Shown here one piece after another: positions 1 to 8,425 of a stretch of DNA of 18,580 bases. The number at the start of each line of letters is the position of its first letter. Position 1 is the first letter of the stretch. Under the pieces are notes generated by a model. It saw only the letters and a list, made by a program, of their open reading frames with translations. It was not told where the DNA came from and made no database searches. This stretch comes from an uncultured Tessaracoccus sp. (GTDB lineage: Bacteria > Actinomycetota > Actinomycetes > Propionibacteriales > Propionibacteriaceae), in NCBI RefSeq assembly GCF_947255005.1, contig NZ_CAMYFI010000045.1:1-18580 (forward strand), given 5' to 3'. A program made the position numbers and the translations under genes.

Positions 1-3
1 GCG

Positions 4-501
4 TCACACCACCTGGTGGAGCCAACGCACGGGAGCGTCTTCGGACGCGTGGCGGAAGTACTCGAGTTCCTCGTCCCACGGGGCGCCGAGAAGGCCGTCG
101 AGTGCGTGATACAGATCTCCCGAGGTGGCAGCCTGCCGCAGGCGATCTTCCGAGACGAGCATGTCGCCGTGCACGCCCACCGTCGCGCAAAATGATCCGA
201 GGGCTGGGGTGAACATGAAGCGCTGCCCGTCGCAGCCCTTCGACGGCTCCTCGGTTACTTCGAATCGCACCCTGCCCAAACGAGCCAACGCGCTCGCGAG
301 GAGTGCCCCGGTGCCGGGGGCTCCTACCCAGGAGAGTTCAGCGCAGGTAGTGCCGGGTTCTGCCGGTTGGTTGATCCAAGCGAACTTCGCCGGCGCTTGC
401 GTAGCACCAGCCACTGCCCACTCGACATGAGGGCGCAGCGCGGCCGGCGTCGAGTGGATGAAAACCATGCCTCGCGCCTGCTGTGTCGTCGATGCGTTCA
501 C
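4..501 (-). CDS. DUF3145 family protein
   Basis: This 165-aa protein matches the actinobacterial DUF3145 family over its whole length; I recognise the opening block ARGMVFIHSTPAALRPHVEWA and the closing acidic stretch around APWDEELEYFRHASED. The family has no established biochemical role. No signal peptide or membrane segment is visible, so it is probably cytosolic. The start is a GTG at 499-501, chosen because AGGAGG lies 5 bases upstream on the minus strand. The gene is divergent from the S9 peptidase, with about 170 bp between them. The stop codon lies at the very edge of the window, so downstream operon partners cannot be seen. Family assignment is confident; function is unknown. Confidence 0.9.
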   Translation of the reverse strand: MNASTTQQARGMVFIHSTPAALRPHVEWAVAGATQAPAKFAWINQPAEPGTTCAELSWVGAPGTGALLASALARLGRVRFEVTEEPSKGCDGQRFMFTPALGSFCATVGVHGDMLVSEDRLRQAATSGDLYHALDGLLGAPWDEELEYFRHASEDAPVRWLHQVV

Positions 502-637
502 TTGTACCTCCTGGTCGGCCTTGATTGCCTTCCCCTGCGATCACGAATCGACCAGGTGCCTTCATCTTGCCCCACAGCTCGCCACGAAACAAGCTGCGGT
601 TGCCCCTCATCGCTCCCGGTGGTTTCCGTAAACTGAG

Positions 638-672
638 TTGACGAGTGTGCCGGATCAGACATAGTTAAGACC
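638..672 (+). promoter_or_regulatory. Promoter of the S9 peptidase, probably leaderless
   Basis: A -35 box TTGACG (638-643) and a -10 box CATAGT (660-665) are separated by 16 bp. Seven bases after the -10 box comes the ATG at 673, so transcription would begin at or next to the start codon. No Shine-Dalgarno sequence is visible before that ATG. Leaderless mRNAs are common in actinobacteria. The boxes are seen directly; the leaderless reading is inference. Confidence 0.5.
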
Positions 673-2490
673 ATGAGACTTCCACTGGACTTCGTGATCA
701 AGCGCCGCGACGCCATCTCACAGGTGCGCGCTACATCCTCCGGCGTGTACTGGCTCGCGAGCATCGCCGATCAAGACGGGCGCACCACGGTTCGCCGGTG
801 GCGCGACGGCGAGACCGTCGACCTCACGCCAGAGGCGAGCGTCCGCACGCGCGTGATGGAGTACGGCGGCGGCGCCTACGACGCTGAGCACGACGCCGTC
901 GTCTACAACGACGACTGCACCAACCAAGTGTTTCTCCTCGACGAGCACGGTGCCCGCCCGCTCACGCCCGAGCAGAACAGATACTTCTACGCTGGCCTGC
1001 ACGTGCAGCTCGCGGATGGGGTCGTCGTCGCGGTTCGGGAAGACCACGATGCGCCGGGCGAGCCGCGCACGGAGGTCGTCGCTCTTCCGCTCGACGAGGT
1101 CTCCGAGGGCATCGTCGTCGCTACTGGCGCCGACTTCTACGCGGGGCCCCGCATCCGCAACCGCGTCGTCGCATGGCAGCAGTGGGACCATCCCAACATG
1201 GGCTGGGATACGTCGTCGATCTGGACGAAGAACCTCGACGACGACGAACCGGCCCGTAAGGTATACGCAGCCGACGGTGTGAGCGCACAGCGTCCGATGT
1301 GGCTGGCTGCAGGCAAGCTCGCCTACACCTCCGATGAGTCGGGCTTCTGGAACTGGCACGTCGCGGAAGACGGGCATCGCGCCACGTTCGCCGTCGATCA
1401 CGACTGCGATACGCCGATCTGGGTTCTCGACCGGCCGGCAGCGTGCGCCGTCGGCCCCGACCTGCTGGCTACTATCGAGATCGTCGAAGGCTACGGGCGA
1501 CTCGCGATGTGGCAGCCCTCTACCGGGGGCGTGACCTACCCGCTGCGCAGCACCGTCTGGATCGAATCGGTGGCTACCTTCGACGACAAGCTCTACGCGG
1601 TTGCGGAATGGGCCGACCGCCCCGCAACGCTCGTGGCCATCTCGCCCACTGGCACGGTGGACGAACTCGCCGGGGCCGGCGATGCGCCCTGCGTGGCGAA
1701 GATGGCCGCCCGCAAGGCCGGCGAGGTGCACTACTGGTTCGCGGCCCCTCCCGGCGTCGAGCGTCCGCCGCTCATCGTGAAGACCCATGGAGGGCCGACG
1801 GCGCAAGCCACGGCCGGGTACAGCGAGGAAATGCAGTTCTGGCTCTCACGCGGCTTCGCCGTCGCGGATGTGAACTACCGCGGATCCACCGGCTTCGGGC
1901 GGGCCTACCGCGACGCGCTGCGCGGCAAGTGGGGCGTGGCCGACGTCGAGGATGTTGTCGCGGCGGTGCGCGATCTGAGCGAGGCTGGCCTCGTCGACCC
2001 TGATCGCGTCGCCATCAAGGGTGGCTCCGCGGGCGGCTACACCACGCTGCAGGCGCTCGTCACCACCGACGTGTTCAGCGCCGGGCTTTCGCGCTACGGC
2101 ATCGGCGACTTGGAGGCGCTCGTCAGCGACACCCACAAGTTCGAGTCGCGCTACCCCTACGGGCTGATCGGTGGCGAGTGGCCGGAGGCACGCGATCTCT
2201 ACGTGGAGCGCTCCCCCATCCACCACCTCGACCAGCTCTCGACGCCGATGCTGATCATGCAAGGCCTGGAAGACAAGGTCGTGCCACCCAACCAGGCGTT
2301 CCAGATGGCCGACGCGGTGCGCGCGGCCGGCAAGCCGCTCGCGCTGCTGACGTTCGAGAAGGAGGGGCACGGCTTCCGCACCATGGATGCGCGCGGGCGT
2401 GCGCTCGCCGCCGAGCTCAGCTTCTTGGAGCAGGTATTCGGGATGCCGATCAGCGACGACATCCCGTCGCTCGAGATCGAAAACCTGTAG
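673..2490 (+). CDS. S9 family prolyl oligopeptidase-type serine peptidase
   Basis: This is a 605-aa alpha/beta-hydrolase peptidase of the S9 family (acylaminoacyl-/dipeptidyl-aminopeptidase type), which cleaves short peptides. Residues 1 to about 350 form the beta-propeller domain and about 360-590 the hydrolase domain. The nucleophile motif GGSAGG places the catalytic serine at 452. The likely Asp is 534 (GLEDKVVP) and the His is 566 (EGHGF). THGGPTAQ at 371-378 and NYRGSTGFG at 401-409 are the usual oxyanion and strand motifs. No signal peptide is present, so it should be cytosolic. The ATG at 673 has no Shine-Dalgarno and fits a leaderless transcript. The gene converges on yggS with 20 bp between stop codons. 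Confidence 0.93.
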   Translation: MRLPLDFVIKRRDAISQVRATSSGVYWLASIADQDGRTTVRRWRDGETVDLTPEASVRTRVMEYGGGAYDAEHDAVVYNDDCTNQVFLLDEHGARPLTPEQNRYFYAGLHVQLADGVVVAVREDHDAPGEPRTEVVALPLDEVSEGIVVATGADFYAGPRIRNRVVAWQQWDHPNMGWDTSSIWTKNLDDDEPARKVYAADGVSAQRPMWLAAGKLAYTSDESGFWNWHVAEDGHRATFAVDHDCDTPIWVLDRPAACAVGPDLLATIEIVEGYGRLAMWQPSTGGVTYPLRSTVWIESVATFDDKLYAVAEWADRPATLVAISPTGTVDELAGAGDAPCVAKMAARKAGEVHYWFAAPPGVERPPLIVKTHGGPTAQATAGYSEEMQFWLSRGFAVADVNYRGSTGFGRAYRDALRGKWGVADVEDVVAAVRDLSEAGLVDPDRVAIKGGSAGGYTTLQALVTTDVFSAGLSRYGIGDLEALVSDTHKFESRYPYGLIGGEWPEARDLYVERSPIHHLDQLSTPMLIMQGLEDKVVPPNQAFQMADAVRAAGKPLALLTFEKEGHGFRTMDARGRALAAELSFLEQVFGMPISDDIPSLEIENL

Positions 2491-2506
2491 CGACGGCGCC
2501 CGTCGC
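2490..2506. terminator. Hairpin between convergent stop codons
   Basis: A perfect 7-bp stem, GCGACGG / CCGTCGC, with a 3-base loop fills the gap between the peptidase stop (2488-2490) and the yggS stop (2511). It has no T tract on either strand, so it would be a weak or Rho-assisted bidirectional terminator at most. Confidence 0.4.
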
Positions 2507-2510
2507 GGGC

Positions 2511-3197
2511 TCAGGCAGCTGGCCTGGGGCCGAAGATGGCGGTGCCGATGCGGACGATGGTCGAGCCTTCAGCGATGGCGAGTTCGAAGTCGCCGGACAT
2601 GCCCATGCTGAGCTGATTCCACGCGCACTCGGGGAAGGCCTCACGCAGGCGGTCACGCAGCTCGCGCAGGGTTCGGAAGCAGCCCGCCACTTCGTCGCGG
2701 TTGGGGGACGGCATGGCCATGGTCATGAGCCCCTGCACGTTGAGCGCCTCGAACTCGAGGAGGCGTTCGACGAAACGCTCGGCCTCGCCGGGCGCGATGC
2801 CCGCCTTCTGGGGTTCGTTCGATGTGTTGACCTGCACGAGCACGGACAGGGTGCGCCCCGCGTCGCAGAGCCGTTGATCAAGGTTGGCGGCAAGCTCGAG
2901 GGAATCAAGTGAGTGCAGTTCCGCCGCGGCTTCTACCACGAGCTTGGCCTTATTGCGCTGGGCGTGCCCGATCATGACGAAGCGAGCATCGGGAAGCTCA
3001 GCGTGCTTGCGCGCCAGTTCTTGCAGGCGGTTTTCTCCGAACATCCGGTAGCCGCGATCCATGCAGGCACGCACCTCGTCGGCGGAGCGAAACTTCGTAA
3101 CGGGCATCAACCGAATGTCTGACGGGTCTCGTCCGGCTGCCTGCGCAGCACGCGCGATCTTCGTTTCCAGCTCTTCGAGTGCAGTTGCTATGGCCAT
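2511..3197 (-). CDS. YggS/PLPBP family pyridoxal-phosphate-binding protein
   Basis: This 228-aa protein belongs to the YggS/YlmE/PROSC family, which binds PLP and keeps vitamin B6 and amino-acid pools balanced without a known catalytic reaction. The PLP lysine is Lys35 in MPVTKFRS. Other family marks are FGENRLQE (53-60), IGHAQRNK (76-83), SMGMSGD (197-203) and the C-terminal phosphate-binding block STIVRIGTAIFG (212-223). Length is typical. The ATG at 3197 overlaps the end of the upstream VWA gene by 10 bp, which suggests translational coupling. Members of this family in actinobacteria are commonly found in the ftsZ/sepF cluster, so its place at the end of a MoxR/VWA operon is unusual. Assignment is confident. 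Confidence 0.93.
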   Translation of the reverse strand: MAIATALEELETKIARAAQAAGRDPSDIRLMPVTKFRSADEVRACMDRGYRMFGENRLQELARKHAELPDARFVMIGHAQRNKAKLVVEAAAELHSLDSLELAANLDQRLCDAGRTLSVLVQVNTSNEPQKAGIAPGEAERFVERLLEFEALNVQGLMTMAMPSPNRDEVAGCFRTLRELRDRLREAFPECAWNQLSMGMSGDFELAIAEGSTIVRIGTAIFGPRPAA

Positions 3198-4162
3198 CGT
3201 GCCCCCAAGGATATGACCCCGAGCGCGGCCAGTGCAGCAAAGATGAGGGCGAGCCCTGCGTAGCGGTCTGCCACCTCCACGGGTACGCGTTCGTACCCGA
3301 CGGATTCGCTGATGGCGTGATAAGTTTCGTCGAGCTGCCCTGCCGATTCGGCCGAGTACTTCTTCCCGCCGGAGAGTTTGGCGATGTCGGACAGCTCATA
3401 GTGGTCGACGGGAACGCGCTGGCGAGTGCCGTCGTCGTCAACGACGTAGCCATCGTCGGTGCCGTAGGCGATGGTGTAGACGGGCACTCCGCGTTCTTTC
3501 GCGGTCTTCGCCCCGGACGCGGAAGAACGCCCCATGTTGGTGGCGCCGTCGGAGAGCAGCACGATGACGGCGGGCGCGCCCTTGTTTGGGTTCTTGGGGT
3601 CGGGCGGCACGAGCGCCAGGGAATCAAGCCCGGTGTAGATGCCCTCACCAATCGCGGTCGATGGCGCCATCTTCAGCGAATCGATGGCCCGGGAAGCGGC
3701 GCCCCTGTCGACGGTGGGTGGGACGACGAGCTGCGCGGTGCCTGCGAACGACACCACTGCGACGTTGAACGCCTTCGGTAGCGTGGCGATGAACTCCTTC
3801 GCCGATTCTTTCGCGGCGATCATGCGCGTCGGCTTGATGTCCTCGGATTCCATCGACCACGACACGTCAATAGCCACGACGATGGTGGCGCGGTCACGCG
3901 GCTTGTTGGCGTAATCCTTGGGTACGGCCCAGGCCACAATCAACATCGCGATGCTGAGCAGCGACAGCAGCACCGCCCCGTGCCGTTTCCAGGCGGCGTC
4001 TTTAGGCAGCACTTGGTTGATGCGGTTGCGCCGAGTGGGTCTCCGGTTCTGCTGACGGGTGGCTAACAGAAGATAGAGCAGGCCAATCGCGGGCACCAGC
4101 ACTAGTGCATAGAGCCGAACCGGGTACATGAACTCGAGAATCTGCGGAATCACTTCGGCCAC
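3188..4162 (-). CDS. Membrane-anchored VWA domain protein (BatA/BatB-like)
   Basis: This 324-aa protein has two N-terminal membrane segments (about 17-33 and 63-80), a von Willebrand factor A domain (about 91-285) and a C-terminal membrane segment (301-320). The metal-ion-dependent adhesion site is intact: Asp99-x-Ser101-x-Ser103 (DVSWS), Thr169 and Asp205 (LLSDG). This layout is that of BatA/BatB-type proteins, which accompany MoxR ATPases and DUF58 proteins and are thought to act in chaperone-like assembly or envelope stress functions. The start at 4162 overlaps the upstream VWA gene by 13 bp and its stop overlaps yggS. Family and domain layout are clear; the client of this complex is unknown. 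Confidence 0.9.
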   Translation of the reverse strand: MAEVIPQILEFMYPVRLYALVLVPAIGLLYLLLATRQQNRRPTRRNRINQVLPKDAAWKRHGAVLLSLLSIAMLIVAWAVPKDYANKPRDRATIVVAIDVSWSMESEDIKPTRMIAAKESAKEFIATLPKAFNVAVVSFAGTAQLVVPPTVDRGAASRAIDSLKMAPSTAIGEGIYTGLDSLALVPPDPKNPNKGAPAVIVLLSDGATNMGRSSASGAKTAKERGVPVYTIAYGTDDGYVVDDDGTRQRVPVDHYELSDIAKLSGGKKYSAESAGQLDETYHAISESVGYERVPVEVADRYAGLALIFAALAALGVISLGARWP

Positions 4163-5115
4163 CTCGCTGCCATCATCACCGCGCCAAGGGCTGCGACGAT
4201 CGCGAACCCGAGCGAAGCGAACGCGTACTGAGCGGTGATGGGTTTTTGCACTTCCTCGTAGCCAAACGTCGATTCGAGGTTCTTGTAGGCATCTTTGAGG
4301 GCCCCGGCACTGTCGGCGGTCACAGGCTTGCCATCGGTGGCTTTGGCGATGTTGTCGAGCGCCGCCACGTCGGGGGCAACGTGTTCGCGTTTCCCATCAA
4401 GGTCGACGTAGCCATTCTCAGTGCCGAACGCGACGGTGTAGATCGGCACCTCGGCCTGCTTCGCGCGCTGAGCCGCAGCGACGGGGTCGCCGCCGTCGGT
4501 GTTCGTCCCGTCGGAGAGCAGCACCACCATGGCGGGAGCTGGCTCTTCATCGTCGCTCACCGGAGCAAGCTTGACAGCGGCGAGGGCCTCGTCGATGGAA
4601 TCGCCAATCGCGGTGCCGTCTTTCAGCTGTAGCGCCCCAATCGCGCGCGAGAGGGCACCGCGGTCGGTGGACGGCGGCATCCGCACCGACGGCTGCCCGT
4701 TCAGCTCCACGAGCGCGACGTTGTAGCTCTCCGGCAAACCGTTCACGAACTCCTGCGCTTGCTGCTTCGCCGCGTCTAGGCGGTTGGGTGAAACGTCGGT
4801 GGCCTGCATCGACTGCGACGTGTCTACCACCATCACGACGGTTGCTCGCTCCCTACGTTCCTTCTCCGTGCCCAAGGGCTGCGCCCAGGCGAACGTGAGG
4901 GCCACCAGCGAACACAACGACATGGCGACGGCCACGTGGCGCGTCCAGCGCTTTTGCCCACCGACGACTTTCCCCAGCACTCCGGTGTTCGTGAAGCGCA
5001 TGGAGAAGCGTTTCTTGAGGCGCAGAAGGATGACGTACAGCAAAACGAGCACGGGCAGCGCCAACAGCGCCCACAGCCGTTGCGGTGATTCGAAGTCAGG
5101 CACCCAAGAAAACAT
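4150..5115 (-). CDS. Membrane-anchored VWA domain protein (BatA/BatB-like)
   Basis: This 321-aa protein is a paralogue of its downstream neighbour with the same plan: membrane helices at about 14-32 and 60-78, a VWA domain at about 91-285, and a final helix at about 296-317. The MIDAS residues are Asp98-x-Ser100-x-Ser102 (DTSQS), Thr168 and Asp202 (LLSDG). The two proteins also share the block before the last helix (GYE then ARWP at the end), which supports tandem duplication. The ATG at 5115 directly follows the DUF58 stop codon (5116-5118) without a gap, so the genes are probably translationally coupled. Function is inferred from the moxR-DUF58-VWA context only. Confidence 0.9.
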   Translation of the reverse strand: MFSWVPDFESPQRLWALLALPVLVLLYVILLRLKKRFSMRFTNTGVLGKVVGGQKRWTRHVAVAMSLCSLVALTFAWAQPLGTEKERRERATVVMVVDTSQSMQATDVSPNRLDAAKQQAQEFVNGLPESYNVALVELNGQPSVRMPPSTDRGALSRAIGALQLKDGTAIGDSIDEALAAVKLAPVSDDEEPAPAMVVLLSDGTNTDGGDPVAAAQRAKQAEVPIYTVAFGTENGYVDLDGKREHVAPDVAALDNIAKATDGKPVTADSAGALKDAYKNLESTFGYEEVQKPITAQYAFASLGFAIVAALGAVMMAARWPK

Positions 5116-6159
5116 CTACTTGCTCACCCCCTGCGGGGGCTGGTGAAGGAACGCAGCGGTGCGGCGGTAGTTCAGCACGAATCGTGCGATGTCTGTCACC
5201 CAGTCTCTGTCGGTGCGGAGCCGGATGTGCCCGGCCCCTGCGCGTCGGATGGCGGTAGCGACGCGTTCTCGCTGTGCAGCCGTGGCAGCGTTCATACGGT
5301 CGCGCGCGGCTACGTCGGAGGTATTGATGTAGCGGGCGAAGTCTGTTTCTGGATCACGGATGAGCATCTCTCCGACGTCGGGAAACTCCACCTCCGCGGC
5401 ATCGAGCACCTCGATGCACAGCACCTGGTTGCGCACGCCCAGCCGACGCAGGGCCCTTTCCCAGGGTGGCGGCACATCGGGGTCGAGTTCGTCCTCGCCT
5501 GGCGTGAGAAAGTCAGACACCACCACGCGCATACCCCGTCGGCGCTGCATCCGGGCGAGCTGCTCGATGCCCTCGCCGAGTTCGAAGGTGGCTTCGGTGT
5601 TGTCTTGGACGATGGGCTCTTCCAGCATCTTGCGCAGCAGCCCATACAGTGCGGTACGGCCGCTGCGGGCCGGAATACGTTTCACCTCGTCGGAGCGCAT
5701 CATCATGCCGCCGAAGCGATCGCCCATCTTCTGACTCAAGAATCCGATGGTGGCGATGGCGGCGATGCCGAGGTCACGCTTCGTGATGCCTTCGGTACCC
5801 CAGTTCATCGACGGAGTGAGGTCGAGTAACGCCCAGATCTCGAGCTCGCGGTCGGCCATGGTGTCACGCACGTGCGGAATGCCGGTGCGGGCGGTGACGG
5901 CCCAGTCCATCTTGCGCACGTCGTCTTGCCCTGGTTGGTAGACGCGGGCATCGTTCGTGTCAGTGCCTGGGCCGGGCAGCAGGCCAAGGTGGTCACCTTG
6001 TAGGAAGCCCTCGAGCCGACGCACGACGGTGAGCTCGATCCGTCGAAGTGCAGCTTCCGGAGCGAGCCTGTTCAAAGGGATGGTGGGACCCGTCGGCGCG
6101 TGGAGCACCGACGTTGCCGCGCCCACCTGCCCCGGGGCCTCAAACTGCGGCTGTCTCAC
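5116..6159 (-). CDS. DUF58 domain-containing protein
   Basis: This 347-aa soluble protein carries the DUF58 signature RVYQPGQDDVRKMDW (about 73-87) followed by a VWA-like segment starting LLDLTPSMNW (111-120). DUF58 proteins have a VWA-like fold and are usually encoded next to MoxR ATPases. No transmembrane segments are visible. The start is a GTG at 6159, 5 bp after the moxR stop codon; no strong Shine-Dalgarno precedes it, consistent with reinitiation from moxR. The stop abuts the next gene. Family placement is secure; its molecular role is not established. Confidence 0.88.
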   Translation of the reverse strand: MRQPQFEAPGQVGAATSVLHAPTGPTIPLNRLAPEAALRRIELTVVRRLEGFLQGDHLGLLPGPGTDTNDARVYQPGQDDVRKMDWAVTARTGIPHVRDTMADRELEIWALLDLTPSMNWGTEGITKRDLGIAAIATIGFLSQKMGDRFGGMMMRSDEVKRIPARSGRTALYGLLRKMLEEPIVQDNTEATFELGEGIEQLARMQRRRGMRVVVSDFLTPGEDELDPDVPPPWERALRRLGVRNQVLCIEVLDAAEVEFPDVGEMLIRDPETDFARYINTSDVAARDRMNAATAAQRERVATAIRRAGAGHIRLRTDRDWVTDIARFVLNYRRTAAFLHQPPQGVSK

Positions 6160-6164
6160 GGCGA

Positions 6165-7226
6165 CTAGGCGCGTCCTGGTTCACGGGAAGGGCCTTGGGT
6201 AGCCGCGGGCTGCTGGCTGTTCCACACTGGGGTGGGGGCAGGAACCATCGCGACGATGCGCGCGACGACGTCGTCGGGGTTGACGTTGTCCGCCACCGCG
6301 TCGAAACCCAGCACGAGCCGGTGCGCCATCACGTCCTTCGCCACGGCCTGCACGTCGGTGGGGAGCACATAGTCGCGGCCGTTGATGAGCGCAAGCGCCC
6401 GGGACGCGGCGACAAGGCCCAGGGTCGCGCGAGGCGAGCAGCCAATCGAAATGACCGATTCGAGGTCAGGCATACCGAAATCCGACGGTTCACGCGTTGC
6501 AAGCACGAGCCTCACAATGTATTCGGCCACCAAGTTGTGGACGAACACGTTTGAGGCCATGTCCTGCAGGTGGCGAATCAGTTCCGGGTTGAGAATGCGC
6601 TGTGCGGTCGGGGGCGTGACGGACATGCGTCGCAGAATTTCAAGCTCCTCGTTGCCGCGCGGATATGGCACGTCGACCTTGACGAGGAAACGGTCGCGCT
6701 GCGCCTCCGGCAGCGGGTAGACGCCCTCGGATTCGACGGGGTTCTGGGTGGCAATCACGATGAATGGCTTGGGGGCAGGGTAGGTCTTACCGCCGATGGA
6801 GACCTGCTTTTCCGCCATGAGCTCGAGCATGGCAGACTGCACCTTCGCTGGCGCGCGGTTGATCTCGTCGGCGAGGACGAAGTTCACAAAGACCGGCCCC
6901 AGTTCGATGTCGAATGACTCCGAGGAAGCCGAGTAGATGCGGGTGCCGACGATGTCTGAAGGCACCAGATCGGGCGTGAATTGGACGCGCGCGAAGTCGC
7001 CGCCAACGACGTCCGCGAAACTCCTCACTGCCAGAGTTTTCGCAACACCGGGCACACCTTCCAGCAAGCAATGGCCCTTGGCGAGCAGCGACACCATGAG
7101 CTGCTGCACCATGTGTTCTTGACCCACGATGACTCGCTGCACCTGGCTGATGGCTTGCCCCAACAGCTGCGCCGCTTCGGCAACGTTGTTCGGCATGGCT
7201 GCCTGTTCGTTCGGCGAACTGCTCAC
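6165..7226 (-). CDS. MoxR family AAA+ ATPase
   Basis: This 353-aa AAA+ ATPase (MoxR/RavA clade) has Walker A GVPGVAKT (57-64), Walker B with Asp120-Glu121 (VLADEINRAP), sensor 1 Asn162 (ATQNPVE) and sensor 2 Arg266 (SPRATLGL). MoxR ATPases act as chaperones with VWA-domain partners, here the DUF58 and two VWA proteins downstream. I place the start at the GTG at 7226 because AGGAG lies 8 bases upstream. The ATG at 7196 has no Shine-Dalgarno, and longer readings to 7418 run into the divergent gene. It is the first gene of the operon running to 2511. Function as an ATPase is confident; the substrate is unknown. Confidence 0.93.
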   Translation of the reverse strand: MSSSPNEQAAMPNNVAEAAQLLGQAISQVQRVIVGQEHMVQQLMVSLLAKGHCLLEGVPGVAKTLAVRSFADVVGGDFARVQFTPDLVPSDIVGTRIYSASSESFDIELGPVFVNFVLADEINRAPAKVQSAMLELMAEKQVSIGGKTYPAPKPFIVIATQNPVESEGVYPLPEAQRDRFLVKVDVPYPRGNEELEILRRMSVTPPTAQRILNPELIRHLQDMASNVFVHNLVAEYIVRLVLATREPSDFGMPDLESVISIGCSPRATLGLVAASRALALINGRDYVLPTDVQAVAKDVMAHRLVLGFDAVADNVNPDDVVARIVAMVPAPTPVWNSQQPAATQGPSREPGRA

Positions 7227-7248
7227 GCGCTTGGTCTCCTTGCTCAAG

Positions 7249-7276
7249 AATGTACTGCCGCTACGATACCGTCCAA
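7249..7276 (-). promoter_or_regulatory. Candidate promoter of the moxR operon
   Basis: On the minus strand, TTGGAC (7276-7271) and TACATT (7254-7249) are 16 bp apart. Transcription would start near 7242, giving a short leader that contains the AGGAG used by the GTG at 7226. The boxes are seen by eye; there is no independent support. Confidence 0.35.
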
Positions 7277-7347
7277 AGCAACCGCTCACCCGGGACGCGT
7301 TTGGCGGCTGCACCGTGATGCTTGCACTATATGGTTCGATGGAGTCA

Positions 7348-8274
7348 ATGAGCGAGCCAAACGACGAGCTCGGGCCCGAACCCGACGCCACTACTGAGGT
7401 GCCGCGCGATGCACTCACGAAGAGCAGGCGCGGTGCCGCTGCGTTCCCTCAGGAGCCATTCCGCGGACACGAGCCACTGCTCGACGACGACCCCGTCAAG
7501 GTCGACACGTTCTGGCTCGACGCGCGCCTGGCCAGCACGCCAGCTGGTGTGGCCTACGCCGGCCACGAGGACCACTCCGACGAGGTTATGCTGCTCCTGC
7601 TCAACGACGGCGCCGCCGGCGATCCGGCAGCGCGAGCACGCTTCTCGGGTGAGATCAACACCATGCACATCGACACCGTCGTGGCTCGCGGTGGAGAAGG
7701 CCAAGACGAAGGCCGGATGGGCGTGCGGTTCCGGACGGAGGAACGCAGCCCGCAGTTGGAAGATCTGCCCCCCACCGCACCTTGGGCGGCTCTTGCCTTC
7801 GACGGGTCTGCCGCAGCCGTGGCAGAGGCTCGTCGGGTGCTGAATGCCGTCGATTTGGAGACCGCCGCACCCATCAGCAAGCCGAGCGGACCGAGCTTCC
7901 AACTTCCTTGGATTCACCAAACGGGGGTCGGGCGCACACGGATATGGCCCCTTGCTTGGCCCGCACGTAACGACCAGGCTGGATGGATTTCCATCTTCAC
8001 GTCGTGGCTGCTGATGCTGCTGCTCGCCGCGCTGGGGTTGTTGCTCGCCATTCTCGTGTTCCAAAACGCGCCGCTGGTGTCTCCCCCGGCGCCGATCCCG
8101 TCGCAGGGGTCCGAGGGTGGCAGCGGCAGCGGATCACCCCAGTCGGGTTCTCCGCAGTCAGGAGATCCGTCTGGCCCGCCCAAGACTGACCACACCCACA
8201 AGCCCACCATGGGCGAACCAGGCGAGTCGGAGTCAGACGGTGGTGGCGAGCCGACGGTGAACCGGCGGCTGTAA
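7348..8274 (+). CDS. Single-pass membrane protein of unknown function
   Basis: I do not recognise a family for this roughly 308-aa protein. Residues 1-205 form a polar, mostly acidic domain that should be cytoplasmic. One strong hydrophobic helix follows (about 212-238). The roughly 70-residue tail is rich in Gly, Ser and Pro (about 246-300), with a short repeated SGSPQSG pattern, and is probably extracellular. The start is uncertain. ATG 7348 has GGAG only 3 bases upstream, and ATG 7339 and ATG 7318 are in-frame alternatives. TATATG at 7328-7333 could drive a leaderless message. The gene is divergent from the moxR operon, with about 120 bp between them, so shared regulation is possible but not shown. 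Confidence 0.7.
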   Translation: MSEPNDELGPEPDATTEVPRDALTKSRRGAAAFPQEPFRGHEPLLDDDPVKVDTFWLDARLASTPAGVAYAGHEDHSDEVMLLLLNDGAAGDPAARARFSGEINTMHIDTVVARGGEGQDEGRMGVRFRTEERSPQLEDLPPTAPWAALAFDGSAAAVAEARRVLNAVDLETAAPISKPSGPSFQLPWIHQTGVGRTRIWPLAWPARNDQAGWISIFTSWLLMLLLAALGLLLAILVFQNAPLVSPPAPIPSQGSEGGSGSGSPQSGSPQSGDPSGPPKTDHTHKPTMGEPGESESDGGGEPTVNRRL

Positions 8275-8277
8275 CCT

Positions 8278-8290
8278 CGCAGGCGCTGCG
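8278..8290. terminator. Small hairpin between convergent gene and tRNA
   Basis: CGCAG / CTGCG form a perfect 5-bp stem with a 3-base loop in the 18 bp between the end of the membrane-protein gene and the tRNA 3' end. It has no T tract, so its terminator role is weakly supported. Confidence 0.25.
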
Positions 8291-8292
8291 CG

Positions 8293-8369
8293 TGGTGGGG
8301 CGTGCGGGGCTCGAACCCGCGACCCAGGGATTATGAGTCCCCTGCTCTAACCGGCTGAGCTAACGCCCC
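8293..8369 (-). tRNA. tRNA with anticodon CAU (Ile2 or elongator Met)
   Basis: The minus strand folds into a complete tRNA. The 7-bp acceptor stem pairs GGGGCGT with ACGCCCC, the D arm has TAGCTCAG, the T arm has GGTTCGAGCC, and the CCA end is encoded. The anticodon loop is CTCATAA, giving CAU. The D arm and anticodon-stem style (GCAGGGGACTCATAATCC) resembles bacterial tRNA-Ile2, whose wobble C is modified to lysidine by TilS. Elongator tRNA-Met has the same anticodon and cannot be excluded by eye. It is not initiator Met: the first acceptor position is paired (G1-C72). Confidence 0.93.
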
Positions 8370-8425
8370 TCGTCGCGTGCAATTGAACTCGACAAGCTTA
8401 GCGAATCGCCGCCCTGTCCTGCGTG

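Noticed and set aside
718..1806. 362-codon minus-strand open frame
   Set aside because: It is antisense to the S9 peptidase, is Arg/Val/Gly-rich as expected for shadow frames in high-GC genes, and has no ribosome-binding site.
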